A DNA stretch of 64,000 nucleotides from Angiostrongylus vasorum (GCA_018806985.1 JADANN010000013.1:868001-932000); one strand, 5' to 3'. Shown: positions 9,953 through 22,009, numbered from the stretch's first letter. The notes: a model not told the origin generated them from the letters alone. Program-made: numbers and translations.

Positions 9953-12179
9953 CTGTTCGTGAATAAAGAATAAAAACAACACCTCGTGTTTGCTCAACTC
10001 GATTCCTGTGCGATGATCGTGACCAGTACTTCAAAGTCCTCCCCGTTATGTCTCTGGGTCCTATGCGTGCCTAGTGGGGTATTTGGTTTACGTTTACCGA
10101 CTAGTTGTTCTTTTATGCGGACACAGAGTGGTCTACCCGTTTCGCCAATGTATTCGTCTCCGCACCCCTTACAGGAGATCAGATAAACTGCACCCGAACT
10201 CATGCAGCCACCATCTCTACCATTAGGGCAAATTACGCAATTTTGCGTTGCACATAGACGATTATGTAGGCGGTTACGAACTAGCTGGCGCCTAAGAGTA
10301 CTCAGTGCCATTTCAACTACGTTTACGGAATTCTCTAGACCCGCCCATCTTAAGCAGCGTTTTATAGTTGCACTTACATCATTTGAGGTGAAGGGTGGGA
10401 TAAACGGGACGTTTTTATCGCTACAGTTGTCGTTTGGGGGCCTAAGATTTCCCCTACACCTATTTTGAGCAAGAGTTTCGTAGCCATTAGAAATGGCTAC
10501 TTGCCAGCACCAAGTTCCAGGGGCTCCTCTCTCTGCTCTGTTCCCGTGCACACGTTGGCTGCTGTTCGAAACATGTTTCTTACAAGCGCCCTTTTCGTGT
10601 GAGAGGGGTGAGAGAAGAGGTAATGAGCCAAGATGTTTTTATTACTTGGCTTTCGGTACCACTTCGTAATGTAGCCATTTTCTGACAGGCTAATTTGGAC
10701 GTTCAGGAATGGAAGCAGTTTTCCTTCGGTTTCTCTCAGGGTAAACTTGATATACTCTGACTGTTCGTTCAACAACTCGAAACATTTGTCCATTTCCTCT
10801 TGTGTTGAGCAAAGGACAAAAAAGTCGTCTATATATCTACAGTAGAGTAACGGCCCGAAATCGGTCACTGGTGCTTCCAACTTAGACATAAACGCAATGG
10901 CCAGGCTTTGGTGCCAGTCGTTCTCCCATTGCCAACCCTCTTATTTGAGCGTAGTACTTTCCGGACCATCTGAAGATTGAGCAGCTCAAAGCATTCTTTT
11001 AAGAGTGCCATCAACTGCTCTATCTTGCAGCCATACATGTTTATTTCTCCTTCCTGTCGCATCAGGAGTTCGAATATGGCTTGCAATGCGGAATCATTCG
11101 ACACGTTTGTATAAAGGGCGGTAACGTCGAAGCACTCCATCACGTACACGCTGTTGGGCTGCGCAGTACTTAGACGATCTAGAAACATCTGGGTATTCGT
11201 AAGATGGGCTGGAATGTGTTTCAAGAACTGGGTAAATATTAGGGTTAAAAACCATGTTATCCTATCCGCTGGCCCGTCTACACAGCTAATGATGGGCCTA
11301 ACCTTAAACAATGATGGATCGGTAGACGCAAGATCATCGCTGGATACTAACTCATGAGTTTTTACAAGCAAGTACAAGACGGGACATGTTGCTAAGTCAA
11401 CTTTTGTTGAGAGATAACTGATGGTTTTAAACCAGCAGCCCTTGCCATTTTGACCTATTCGTGGTTCAATTTTCGGTATTTACTTTTGAACTCCTTCTCA
11501 GATGATGGGCGATAAAGTGAAGCATCTTCAAGATGCTTTTTCGTTATTTCAACATCTAACTGATGGGGAATTACGACAATCTCTCCACCCCTTATCACTA
11601 ACGGATAGTCTTATATTTTTCAACCTTATCAGCTCTCGTACCTCTCGCATACCACGTTTTTGCACTGGAGTGAGTTTGAGCTGTATCTTTTCGCGAGATA
11701 TCATTAAGGACTTTGAAAGTTTCATTTTTAAACACCCGAAATTTAACATTAACTTCACTACTGAGCTCTTGTTGTCTAAAGAACGGCTGAGAAATGGTGC
11801 TATTGGTAGAGCCCCCACTTTTTGTTCGCGCCTATTTAGCGCTTCATCCCTGGCTTTTTTGCGGAGTCTATCTTGAAGTTCATGCAAACCACATGCAACC
11901 CTACGCATGGTTACCTCAGAAATGGGTTCAGATGGTGAGAAACTCGGTCCCAATTCTAATAACGAACGCGCACCGTCAGGGAGAGTCATGCCTCCTAACA
12001 CGGTTAGCCTTGGATTTTCTTGCACATTATCTTTCCTACTGTGACCTGTTTGATGTTCGTTAGCGGTATTTCTGTGCGCTCTTGAGGCCGTGTTATGCGA
12101 TTTACTCAAAAGGTCTTCGACTTTTCTCCGCAAAGTTACTTTAGCATTAGACCTAATAGATCCTGAATTTAATGTTTAT

Positions 12180-12545
12180 TAAAGGAGCGGGTAGCAAAGT
12201 GATAGTGATTCCGTTCGTGACGCGGGCGGCCCAACCTAAGCAGGGGTGGGTGATTCGATCATGCCCCGCACCGAGCAAGTCTCTCATTCCTTCAAAGTCG
12301 TGGAATTTGTACCAGACTTGTCTGGGGACGAGCTCGCTACCCCTAGCTGACATGGGAATGCCTAGCATGGCTATCTCAGAAGTCTAAGGAGAACTGACAT
12401 GACCGGAATCCACTCAAACAGAAACGGAAGCCACACGAAAAAAAGTTCAAAGACCCTCGCCAATGACGGTTGCGAGGCAACAAATCGAATGCATGATGTG
12501 CAGGATTCCGCAAAATACAATAGATATTATGTCAAATGATGTATG
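12180..12545 (+). mobile_element. SINE family C copy
   Basis: Head GGAGCGGGTAGCAAAGTGATAG with a B-box-like GGTGGGTGATTCGATC, then the palindromic core CCAGACTTGTCTGG at about 12311-12324 and the body with CTAAGGAGAACTGACATG. It ends near AATACAATAGATATT. It abuts the 5' side of the Penelope element. Confidence 0.7.
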
Positions 12546-12988
12546 AAATATTCTTCTTACACGACTTATCTTCACATCTACAAAATGGGTAGCGCAATAA
12601 AGCATAGCATTGAAAAAAAGTACTAAAAATTAATAATATTAATTAGGGATATGAGGGCGATGCAATGAGCAGCGTTTTGTTACCGCTGGCTTAGGGAATG
12701 TTGCTTTTAAAAAAAGAATCTACTTGGATTGCCAAAAAACAGAAGGTATTTAGGAAAAATGTTATGAATGATTCCAATAGCTGTACGCACCTTGTTAACA
12801 ATAGAGCTAAGCCATGAAGTGGAGCATAGAGCAGGTTTCTCATCGTCGACAGTAATTGGAATTGATGCCTATAAGTTGATTGCGCTTTCGACAGCACTTA
12901 ATAATATTCCAATAAATCATTTGCACCGAATATCTTCCTAGATAGTTAAACTAACAGGAGAGATTCGAACAATTTTTTTTATTTTTCA

Positions 12989-13262
12989 TTAGCATAACCT
13001 AGGCTCTTGGTTTTTTCCTCCATGGGGTTTCACGTTAGCCAAGCCACTTCGTTCCCAGGTCATGTAGCAGGGCTTGTGCCTCGGAAAAAGATCAATGACG
13101 AACCGCATTCCGATTACGGCAGCGACACACGGGATAAGTTTACTTCCACTTGGAATTCTGGATGAAAATAATGAACGCCATCTTAATTTGAGTTCGCTTT
13201 CAGGATGGAAGGATTCTATGCTGCATATCTGCGGTTCGTCACCCAGAAACCATAACAATTAA
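12989..13262. CDS. Unidentified coding-like block, strand uncertain
   Basis: About 88 codons are open on the minus strand, ending at a TAA at 12989, with plausible codon use (for example CSIESFHPESELKL). The plus strand is also open for 62 codons and equally protein-like (NRIPITAATHGISLLPLG). Splice sites do not settle the strand. No family recognised. Confidence 0.25.
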
Positions 13263-13453
13263 GAAGAAAACGTCACGAATATGTGTAGAAATCCGAGTTT
13301 CCACAACATTCAAATAAACAAAAATTAGCGTTAACAAGGGAGTGTTTCCTCTAAGCATAAAAATAGAAATGTCGATAGCGTTTCTTTGACATGTCACGCT
13401 CTGAAATGGATTGAGTACAATGCATTTATTGGAAAATAAGGGCCCGTTCAGGT

Positions 13454-13712
13454 CTAAGTCGAGATGTCTGAGCTCATTCTGAATTCTGTTTCTGGATCGA
13501 AGTAATCCATAGATCTTTGCTCACAAGATGCAACTTTTAATTTCAACTTTTCGAAAAACCAGCTTCGGTGGCTACTTTTTAAACATTCACGATGTTTGGA
13601 GTTGTTGAGTGAGGAATATGCTAACGAAACGTTTTCTGTTTCATGCTCGGTAAAATGCACCGAACTTGATCCATCTTCAAGTGTCTTCGATGATTCTGTT
13701 TTTAGCGCAAAC
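13454..13712 (-). CDS. Candidate terminal exon, unidentified hydrophilic tail
   Basis: An acceptor (CATTTTCGCAG) opens 86 codons ending in TAG at 13454-13456. The product starts FALKTESSKTLEDGSSS and is polar, rich in Ser, Glu and Lys, with a WFFEKLKLKV patch in the middle. It could be the cytoplasmic tail of a membrane protein, but no family is recognised. The next sequence upstream on the minus strand is an RTE insertion that begins about 160 bp away, so any preceding exon lies beyond 16.6 kb or has been lost. Confidence 0.35.
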
Positions 13713-13869
13713 CTGCGAAAATGCATTCATTCATTCCTTCCATATCCGAAAAAGTTTCCGAGGTGTTTTCTCGTTCCCATTTTTTTTCGATGTTCTAATA
13801 GTGCTCGTTAATTTTTACGCTTTTTATTTCTCAGCTCTTTGAGGTTCAAATTTGAGACTGTAGCATAAT

Positions 13870-16565
13870 ATCACCTCTCGTCCCGTTGACTATCGACTAC
13901 CTCGAGCGGGCACCACTAAGCCTTCCACTTTCTTCCCGTTGCGATGAAGAGTGGCTGTGGGATCTGCTCGCTTCAGAGACTCGTTGAGCATCATATCTTC
14001 GTTCTAGGGTTTCCATGAAGAACTCTGAACTCTGACCTCTGGGGGGAGGGGGGAGGACGGGGAAGACGGGGGCTTGTCTTCCCTGCAGTGCGTTTGACAC
14101 CCTGAGGAATCCAGCCACTACTAACGGCTCAATCCATCGGGTGTCGTTCATACGCACTACGTCTTCGGCCGACCTTATCTCCGCTGTTTGGCGTACAGAA
14201 CGGCATCTTCGATTTCAGGTCACTGATGTAGATCGAAGCTTCGGATCCCTTCCTACACTTGCGTGATGTAGGGACACTCCTAGCATTGTCCTTTTAACTA
14301 CGCGTTGCAAAACGTTGAGTGGTTTTTTCATCCTGGTTATGCAGCGACTAGGTTTCTGACGCGTACGTTAAGGAAGGGGACAATAGCGGAGTCGAGAAGT
14401 TCGACGCAGAGTGGGTGTTCTTTGTTCTCATCACTACACTCTGGATTCCAAAGCTACTCGATTCCTCTTGCTCAACTCTGAAAATACATCATCCATCATG
14501 TTGATTTCTCGCTCTAAATAGAAGTACCTAGAGCATTCGGTGATATTCTTCCGTTGGGTGAATGCCATACGATAGCAGTCCGTTCTTCACAAACATCGTT
14601 TTTTGTGAGATATAATCGAAAAGCAATCTTTTCAGAGGTGTTACCAAACTTGGATACCATTCGTTCCGCCTGGCTAATGCTTGGTGTTATAAGGAAGATG
14701 TCACCAGTAAACTTAGAATGGTGTAATTGCCGACTATCGATTTCCACTCCCATGTTGTTCTATTAAAATGTTCGCATGACGTTCTCGAGGGTGGGGGTAA
14801 ACAATTTTATGGAGATGGAATCACCTTATATAACCCCCTCTTTTTATATCGATGTTAATATCGTAATAGAATAGTGATATATTGGCTGTGTACTGAATGC
14901 TTTTCGAAACCTTCCTTGCTCAAATTGTTGTCCTTTGTCCAATTCTCGGCTAATCATGTTTAGGACGACTAGAGCGAAAAATCTATAGATGACAGACAGC
15001 GAGCAGATCGGGTGATAACTGCCGATATTGCGGAAGTCACCCTTCTTGAGCAACAACATGGTCTTGCTGGTCTTCCATTGAAGATAAACTCTGCATTCTG
15101 ACAGGTAACATGTGAAGAGCTGAGCCAATGTGTTGATGAGGATTGGGGGAAGGTTCTTCAGGTGTTATCTTGTCCATAACAGTTATTATTCCATTTTTTC
15201 AGCAACGAAATGACATATCGGATTTGGAAATCGAGAATCGGTGGGGCGATATATTCTTGCTACACGAGCAGTAATCGTTAAGGATTTTCTCTATTGCCTT
15301 TTCCAAAGCTGCAAGTGTTTCGTTTGGGTGTCGGAGTGCAATCATCTTGGTTTTGCAATTGGCAAAGTTTCGGTGGGCTTGGCGAATGCTTTTCCTAGCG
15401 GCAATTACCTGGTCCTGTGTGGAATTTTGAGACAACAGCGGCATGGGTTAGGCGAAACCATTGAATTACTACAATGTGGTCTGCTTCGTTATGGTACTGT
15501 CCACTGGAAGACGCCCACATCCAGTGCTGAGAGTGGGGGCTTCCGGAATTGCAAGCTACCATGAATGGTCATGGTTTTCATGATAAACTAAGACAGAGTT
15601 GACGCTGCTCGTTCCATTCTCACCCGTGGGTCACAATGCGACGTTCCTCCTACGTTCATCTTGGTCCAGTCTTAGCGTCAAAGTATCCAATGATGACATT
15701 AAAGAATGTATCGTCTTCTATGTAGACATCCTGTTAGCCCATATAGAAAGTTTCGACTTCGTCTTCATCAGACCTTAATGCCGGCGCTTGGGCGACGACG
15801 ATTGTAAAAGCCGGTGTTGATCCACATCTCTTCTGCAGTAAAGTCCGATTCGAGTTCTTAGTTGCTCCAGTGGATCAGCGTTCCTGGCCAAACTGGTGTT
15901 GACGAGAACCTCGACGTCACTGATTCCTCTATTGTCGCATGTTCCGAGGAACAGTTCTTCTCTGGTCTCATAGACAGCGTTGAATGGGTGGCGTCTTCAT
16001 GTCTGGGCCAGTGTGATGACGTCGTAGCTTGTGCTTTTTTACTTGCATAGTCAAGTCTTTTATGTGGGACTTAGATGCAAGTGGCATAGAATAGCCCTGA
16101 GATTTTTAGCATCGTCTCCGTACTTGTCCAACGCTGGCGTATCGGACTCTTTCGGGATCAGGGAAATGCGGTTCGTTTTACTGTGTTTAGCTTCGTACAT
16201 TCGCGGGAAGCTTTCTAGTTTCTTCCGGTGCAGATAAGGAACTTATTTGTGGGGGCAACTCCTAAGCGCCACCCCTACACTTCCTTATCGCTTGATTGTA
16301 GGCTTTCGGTCGAATTGACTCGTAGAATGCAATCCGCATAAACAAGAACTCACCCACGCACGCATGCATGAATACGTACGTACTCGTTAACACAGAAGGC
16401 ATAGTGCCAAATTAACGCAGCAGAAACCACAAGTCCGTCCTGCATCCATCTGCGTCTTAGAGAAGCGCAAGGTCGCATTTGGTCCACGATCCTCTATGCG
16501 CCATCTAGGGGATGCATCACGGCTAACCGACAAGAGATCTCTATGAGGGAGATCCGCGGTTTCTG
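13870..16565 (-). mobile_element. RTE-type non-LTR retrotransposon, degenerate, near full length
   Basis: Minus strand. The 5' end (from about 16565) matches the start of the 63.05 kb copy. Next come the apurinic-endonuclease region at about 15660-16250 with several stops, reverse transcriptase near 14840-15130 (KKGDFRNIGSYHPICSLS, the conserved RTE block) and the C-terminal RTE block with MRMNDTRW near 14150. Many frameshifts and stops. RTE elements are common in nematodes. Confidence 0.8.
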
Positions 16566-16974
16566 TTATCGTAGTGTAGCATATGTAGCTATATACATAT
16601 GTATATACATGTATAATCGTACGTACTGCATACGTGTAATTACGTAGTTATGTCAATATAAAATCAGCCTGCAGGGTCGGCCAAGCGCAAAATGAGTCCA
16701 GCAATTCTATCCAGGAACTTAACTGAGAGCAAATCCACGCCAAGGCACGGCCGAATGGGCTACTCATGGCTAACCTCTCCAAAAACCGCGTAAAAAAGCA
16801 TTATTCTGAAAGTGCGATATTCTTCGCATCCCTCGAGAGAACAGAGCCCACGTAGGAGCTGTAATTCTAAACAGGAACGAATTAAGTTTACTGCTGCTTT
16901 CTCGAGTTATTTAATGTTTAGTGGAGCGCCTGGTGAATCAGGTGACCGTACCCGATATGAATTGGTAGTCGTAA

Positions 16975-17385
16975 GTACTTAATCGGATACTTGGATGGCC
17001 CGTCCTTACTGGTTGTGCGAGCCCCAGCATATTCTCCATTTTTACGAGTTTTGCTGCTTTAGCCATTTGGTTCTTTTGGAATTCCAAGATCAGCCTGACT
17101 AAAGTCTGCCGCAGGTCTTCACCACCACATGCAGTCGCCTTGTGGATTGGATGGGGATTTCCCACCATGCAAACTGGCTTGATATCAGGACGGTGGTGGA
17201 TCCTGGTATTGGTTTACACTTAGCTGCGCTTCCTGATGGAAACGTCGGACTCCTTCCCAGCTTGGAAGACCCTGCCGGGGAGATGAAACTCCCTTCTCCC
17301 CCCTTCCCCCCGCTGTGGATCGCATCCCGACACCCACACCTCCCAGCCACAACGAGGTGGTAAACCGTTGGGAGGCGTAACTACG
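16975..17385 (-). mobile_element. Family A retroposon copy
   Basis: Full body, minus orientation, with tail remnants at 16975 (ACTTAATCGGATACTTGG) and the conserved end GTAAACCGTTGGGAGG near 17380. It is close to the 5' end of the RTE element. Confidence 0.7.
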
Positions 17386-17479
17386 TCACATGCAATAAAT
17401 TCTGTCCTGTGTTGCCAATTACACATTACACAGTTATGCAGTACAACTTGGACTAAATGTAATCACTGACCAATTACGA

Positions 17480-17990
17480 CAACCTTACGAAAGACAAAGT
17501 AAGCAATATTTAACTTTTGTTTACTGCCTGTTAATTTCCAATGGCAGAGTATAACGCAAAAATACATTCGCAATTATGCTGATATATGATCAAAACTGGG
17601 AACTCTAGGTGAGCTTCGAACAAGGCATTACCACTCCGGGAGAGCACGTGTTATCCACTGCACCATCATGGCCCTTACTTTGCCTTTCTCTCAACTAGCA
17701 TTTGTCCTAACGGTGTCCTAACGGATAGCATCCAATCACCAGTCAACAGTTAAACTAAGCTCAACGGTTAACCTAGTTAAAGTGATGATTCCCGTTGACG
17801 AGTGACTGCTGATAGCACCGCTAGGGCAAAGAACTGGCTGAGAGAAAGGCAAAGCAAAGGCGTCAGTGGTGCAGTGAATGATCCGGAAAGGTAATCGTGG
17901 ATAGAAGTTCACCTGGGGTTCCGAGTTCTACTCATATCAGAATCATCATGGTTGTATTTCACATAAAGTAAACACTTAGTGATATGTTTC
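17480..17990. mobile_element. Fold-back element family D, diverged
   Basis: Both arms are recognisable: the left has CACTCCGGGAGAGCACGTGTTATCCACTG and the right GTCAGTGGTGCAGTGAATGATCCGG, an inverted tRNA-like segment. Inner arms contain the CCGTTGAC/GTCAACAG block typical of this family. Confidence 0.55.
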
Positions 17991-18039
17991 TTCCGCAACA
18001 GTTCTATAGTATAAATTCAATATAATTCCACACTGGGGA

Positions 18040-18360
18040 GGAAAGTAGCGGAATGCTAATGATGCAGTCCATCAGAAAGCAAGGCGCTGGTTCGACCCAT
18101 CCCCAACGATTTCCTCCAATACACATGGGAACGCCTCAGCTTGGTTATCTATAGGGATTGCAAGGATAATCGACTCGACCGGCATTCTACGACATTCATG
18201 AAGAAAAATGAAATCCTCAAACAGGAGCGGTAACAACACGTAAAATCTTCGAAGACCATTGTGGACGTTGATTTCGAGGGGGAAAACCAACCGAATGCAA
18301 GAAATGCTTGGATCCGCAGAGTAGGTACGATGATGGGTCATGTAAATGATAATGATAATA
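18040..18360 (+). mobile_element. SINE family C copy
   Basis: Head remnant (GCAAGGCGCTGGTTCGACCC) and body with GGAAATCC-like and AGAAATGCTTGGATCCGCAG blocks. The tail GATAATGATAATAATAAAA directly abuts the duplicated segment that starts at 18361. Confidence 0.6.
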
Positions 18361-19090
18361 ATAAAATAATTCCGTACTTTATAAGGAATCGTAGTAGGTA
18401 CTTGAGCAGTTACCGTAGAGCTATATCATGAAAGAATATTAGTGAAGCTTTGGAAATGTTCGAAAATGCGTTTCCAGATTTTCACTGGCTGTTGTGAATT
18501 CTCGCTTGGTACTAGGGTAAGAAGAAAAGCCACGAAAACTAAGAATATTAGCCACCGATAGAGCAAATGGATCGTTCTGTTAATAAATATCACATAACAC
18601 TAAGCACAGGACTATGAAGCGTTGGACGCAAATATTTGTGAAGAATGACAAAAAAAGGTACAACAAGGCCCCTAAAGTGTAGGGAAGTATTCATAGCTTG
18701 ACACATGACACTTGAACGGCCCGTCATCACTGGTTGTGCGGGCCCCCAGCACAATCTCCACTTCTCGGAGACCCGCTGGTTAAGCCACCGCGGCTCCCTG
18801 GAATCCTGAGGGTCAACTTGGCCAAAGCCTGCCCCAGGTCTTCACCACCACAGGCAGTCGCTACATCTGTGGATCACAGGGAGATTTGCCGCCATGCAAC
18901 TAGTTTGATACCAGCACGGTAGTGGATCCTGATATTGGTTTACTCTTATATAGGCTTCCTGATGGAAACGCCGGACTCCTCAGCCTGGGAGACCCTGCCG
19001 GGTGGACGAATAGCACCCGCTGTACAACGCAGTCCGACACCAAGGAACACTTCCTAGCCAAGATGAGGCGGTAAACAGTTGGGAGGGTAT
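18361..19090. repeat. Segmental duplication, right copy (partner 1-740)
   Basis: Nearly identical to the first 740 bp of the window and in the same orientation, including a family A copy in its right half (18700-19090). The match ends where the family A element ends. On the left it starts at the tail of a SINE C copy. Confidence 0.85.
18700..19090 (-). mobile_element. Family A retroposon copy (in duplicated segment)
   Basis: Same element as at 340-740, with tail units CACTTGA/CACATGA at 18700-18717 and the full body to the GTAAACAGTTGGGAGGG end. Confidence 0.7.
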
Positions 19091-19269
19091 TCATAGCTAC
19101 TTCTAAGTCCATAGAAATGCCCTAGCTTAATCACTGGGTTAAACCGTTGCCCATAGTGGTTTGACGATCTGTGTGAACTACCCTGATGATTTTCTGCCAA
19201 ACATTGGACTCTAAAATGACTTTGAAAACTCGGAGAATTTATCGAATTTTCGAACAAACCCATACAATC

Positions 19270-19525
19270 TTATGATTGTGATTTCGACTTCAGCCTCAGC
19301 TTAACTAGGTTCGTTGCCGATTTGGGCTCCCTAGATCAGTCCCGCTGACGGGTGATTGCTGATGGCAAAAGATCGATAGAACTAGCTGAGAGACAGGTGA
19401 AACGAAGAACCCGCATGGTGTGGTGGTGAACGCGTTACTCCCCGGAAAGGACAATAGCGCGTTCGTTCCGCACCGCAAACACCTGCGGTCCGGAGTTTTG
19501 CAAATATCTCAGCATTATCTTAGTT
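19270..19525 (+). mobile_element. Family D half element
   Basis: Only one arm: CCTCAGCTTAACTAGGTTCG, GACGGGTGATTGCTGATGGC, then the tRNA-like GCATGGTGTGGTGGTGAACG with a B-box-like GCGTTCGTTCC, ending GAGTTTTGCAAATATCTCAGC. Shared with the 28.9 and 43.7 kb copies. Confidence 0.6.
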
Positions 19526-19849
19526 GTGTTAAATATTCATACACTTATTTTGGACACCGTTCGGTTTCTTGCCTTTTTTATTGAATAAAAAAAACTTTTA
19601 TAGTCGTTACAGTACAAGCGGGATGATATTTAATGAAATTACCTGTATAACTCTTTGTTCTTTCGTTGAGTTCCTGTGAAATTTAGTTTTTGGCAATCGA
19701 CCTGAATAGAAAGAAGTCCGATACTAACGAGATGATGAGATAAATCTTTCCGGAGTAAATACTAAAATTCCAAAGTTGGCAGTTTATTTTTCCTTGCCTA
19801 CGTAAGAAAGTAATTTTTATAAAGGGGTCGATAAATTCATACTAAGTAG

Positions 19850-20155
19850 AAATAACGGACATGATTTTATAAAGCTCAAAGCTCTCGGCGTTGATCAATC
19901 CCTGAGGGATGCGCCATGCATTCGACCTCATTAAGTATCGCTGGAGGTGATTGAATGCATATCTGGCCTTTACAATGACTCGCGGTGGCGTAACTATGTT
20001 TCGAGCCATGCTGCTATCCTCCCAGACAAGTCTGGTACCAATTTGCCGATCCCGGAGGGATGGAAGGCTTGGTGAGCCATGGGCGCTGGGATCAATTCCA
20101 CGTGTATGTCTCAGTGGCGCCTCCAACCACTGCGCCACACGCGCGTCCCTCATGA
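19850..20155 (-). mobile_element. SINE family B copy
   Basis: Well-preserved copy. On the minus strand the head GCGTGTGGCGCAGTGGTTGG is an A-box, followed by a B-box-like GGAATTGATCCC, then the palindromic core CCAGACTTGTCTGG (20021-20034 region) and the tail GAGAGCTTTGAGC. Confidence 0.75.
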
Positions 20156-20319
20156 ATTTATAAAAACAAAAAAACGTCTCGGTTTCGAAGCATGGTTTAC
20201 TAAATTGTAAACAGAGAAAAAAGAAACATCAACTTCTTAATAGTTCTTTCTTATCACCGACATGATAAAAACACTGGTGTTAAACATATCAATTTTAATC
20301 ATATTTTAACCTTCCTATG

Positions 20320-20580
20320 TTTTTTGAGCGCGTACAGCGCAGTGGTTTGAGCGCCCGGCATCGCACACAGGATTCGTTGTCCAATCCAGTAGAATCTGGA
20401 CCACCCAAGCCCTCTATCCTCATGAAGTGAAAAATTGGCACGAGACTTATTTGGTAGAGGTAAAACACCTGGCTGATATTTCGGTAGAACCACACAAGTC
20501 ACTGTGTAGGTTAAGTTTGCATTCAACCAGCTCTAAGATGCCATGAATGGAGTCGAATGCATGGCGTATAACTAGAAGAT
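20320..20580 (+). mobile_element. SINE family B copy, diverged
   Basis: Head GAGCGCGTACAGCGCAGTGG on the plus strand, then CACCCAAGCCCTCTATCCTC, a degraded core and an end in GGAGTCGAATGCATGGCG. Opposite orientation to most other family B copies. Confidence 0.6.
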
Positions 20581-20849
20581 TGGCCAACGTCGAATGCTTT
20601 GTGGTCTAGAATTTATTTTTCTCCAGTCTAAATCTTCGGATCATCATTTTTTATTCGTCGAATAACCGCTATTATCACTTAGCAAAATTGCTTAGTAGTT
20701 CGACATTAGACGATTCAGAAAAGCTTCGAATTCAATTTGACTAGCATTGATCCATTTGTCACCATCAGTTTACACAATAGTGAAAGCTAAGGCAATTATA
20801 ACAACAAACATGGTTAACGTTTAAAAAATGAAAGGATAAAGATGTCGGC

Positions 20850-21090
20850 AATCCTTTGATGATGCGCCATGCGACAGACCTCATTAAGCATCGTTAGCGG
20901 TGATTGAATGCACATCTGGCTTATACAGTGACTCGCGGTGGCTTGGCCAACCGATGTATCGAGCCAGAGCTGTTATCCTCGCAGAGAAATCTGGAATTGA
21001 CTTCCCCACCCGAAAGGCATGGAAAATTTGGTGAGATCGAACCACGGACCACTTATGTATTACAGGGCGTCTCCATATCTGCACGAAGCA
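20850..21090 (-). mobile_element. SINE family B copy, 5'-incomplete
   Basis: Tail (CAATCCTTTGATGATGCGCC), GATTGAATGCACATCTGGC, TATCGAGCCAGAGCTG and a degraded core are present. The tRNA-like head near 21080 is largely lost. Confidence 0.6.
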
Positions 21091-21574
21091 TGTCTCAGCT
21101 CATTGGGATTGTGGTAACAAATAAACAATAGATGGCATTCATCATTTTGTGAAGATTGTTCTTCATTCTCCACTTGTTATGAAAGTCCGGTTAACTAAAC
21201 AAGTTTGGCATAGAGCGCAGTAAATAAATAAAAGGATGTCGTTTTTCTTAATTTTTTCTTGAATTTTAGCGACTAGATAGGAATAGTACTCCATCAGCAA
21301 CAAGTTGTTCAAACGGGTATGGAAAATAGGAAAAATGAAAAAAGTAGGGAAGTATGGAAGAATGATTAAGAAGTGTATGGTTGTGTACAAGTATATCTGT
21401 TTATGAAGGCTGTAAACGCCTAATACAAACCATTGATAGGTGCTTCGCTGAGGTTCCACGGGACCAGGAGATCTTGTGATGGAAAGGTACCGTTTGGTTG
21501 TTCGAACGCCCAAACGTACATCAACATTTGTCCGCCAGGACGAAGACATCTACCACATTCTGTAGCAGTTAAGC

Positions 21575-22005
21575 GATATCACATAGTTAACTTTGCCATT
21601 TACTGCATGTTATTATTTTTCGCGGAGGGATATGATGTGAAATACAGTCACTATGATGCCGATATATTTGCAAAAGTTCGACCCCAGGCCAGATCGAACC
21701 GTGATTACTCTTTCAGAGGCTCATGTGTTACGCACGGTAGCACATGAGCCTCTGGAACGGTTTGCTTTGCTTGCTGTCAGTCAGTTTTTGACTCTAGCGG
21801 CGCTATCAGCACTCACCCGTCAACGGGAGTGATCACGGGTTGTGTAGAAAACTGGCTGATAGAAAGGCAAGGCAAAGCTTCAGTGGAACCGTGCGTAATG
21901 CGTGAGCCTCCGGAAAGGGTAATTGCGGTCCGATCTGGCCTGGCGTTGGAGTTTTGCGAATGTCAACGTCATAGTGGTTGTATTGCGAGCACAATTGAAG
22001 TGCTA
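21575..22005. mobile_element. Fold-back element family D
   Basis: Arms with CAGAGGCTCATGTGTTACGCAC (left) and GTGCGTAATGCGTGAGCCTC (right) are inverted copies, and the inner arms have ATCAGCACTCACCCGTCAACG. The right arm includes the tRNA-like segment. It abuts the open reading frame at 22010-22309. Confidence 0.6.
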
Positions 22006-22009
22006 GAAA

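Larger units (their letters stand above)
9566..9997. repeat. Inverted terminal arms of the Penelope element
   Basis: The left arm starts GTTGAGCAAATGCGAGGTG at 9566, and the complement of the right arm starts the same way from 9997 with few changes (GTTGAGCAAACACGAGGTG). Each arm contains one hammerhead motif, so the two motifs face in opposite directions. The centre at about 9769-9912 is a near-perfect palindrome. Penelope elements are known to have unusual LTR-like and inverted ends. Confidence 0.8.
9566..12175 (-). mobile_element. Penelope-like retroelement, near-complete but frameshifted
   Basis: Minus-strand element. N-terminal region 11549-12133 (contains LGPSFSPSEPISEV and SVSDKG), reverse transcriptase 10497-11377 (FDVTALYTNV motif A, YIDDFF catalytic box) and a C-terminal GIY-YIG endonuclease 9994-10551 (GAVYLISCKGCGDEYIGETG). 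This RT plus GIY-YIG order is diagnostic of Penelope-like elements. At least three frame breaks (near 11590, 10890 and 10520) show it is dead. Beyond the coding end, 9566-9997 forms inverted arms that hold hammerhead motifs and a central palindrome. A SINE C copy abuts its 5' end at 12180. Confidence 0.9.

Noticed and set aside
10202..10468. Plus-strand open frame across the Penelope GIY-YIG region
   Set aside because: It is antisense to a recognised domain on the minus strand and has no features of its own.
16031..16237. Plus-strand open frame antisense to the RTE element
   Set aside because: It is a shadow of the degenerate RTE endonuclease region on the minus strand; no independent support.
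19850..20155. A genuine tRNA gene in the GGCGCGTGTGGCGCAGTGG segment
   Set aside because: A and B boxes are present, but the acceptor stem does not pair and the same head recurs in a dozen dispersed copies attached to a common body. It is a SINE head.
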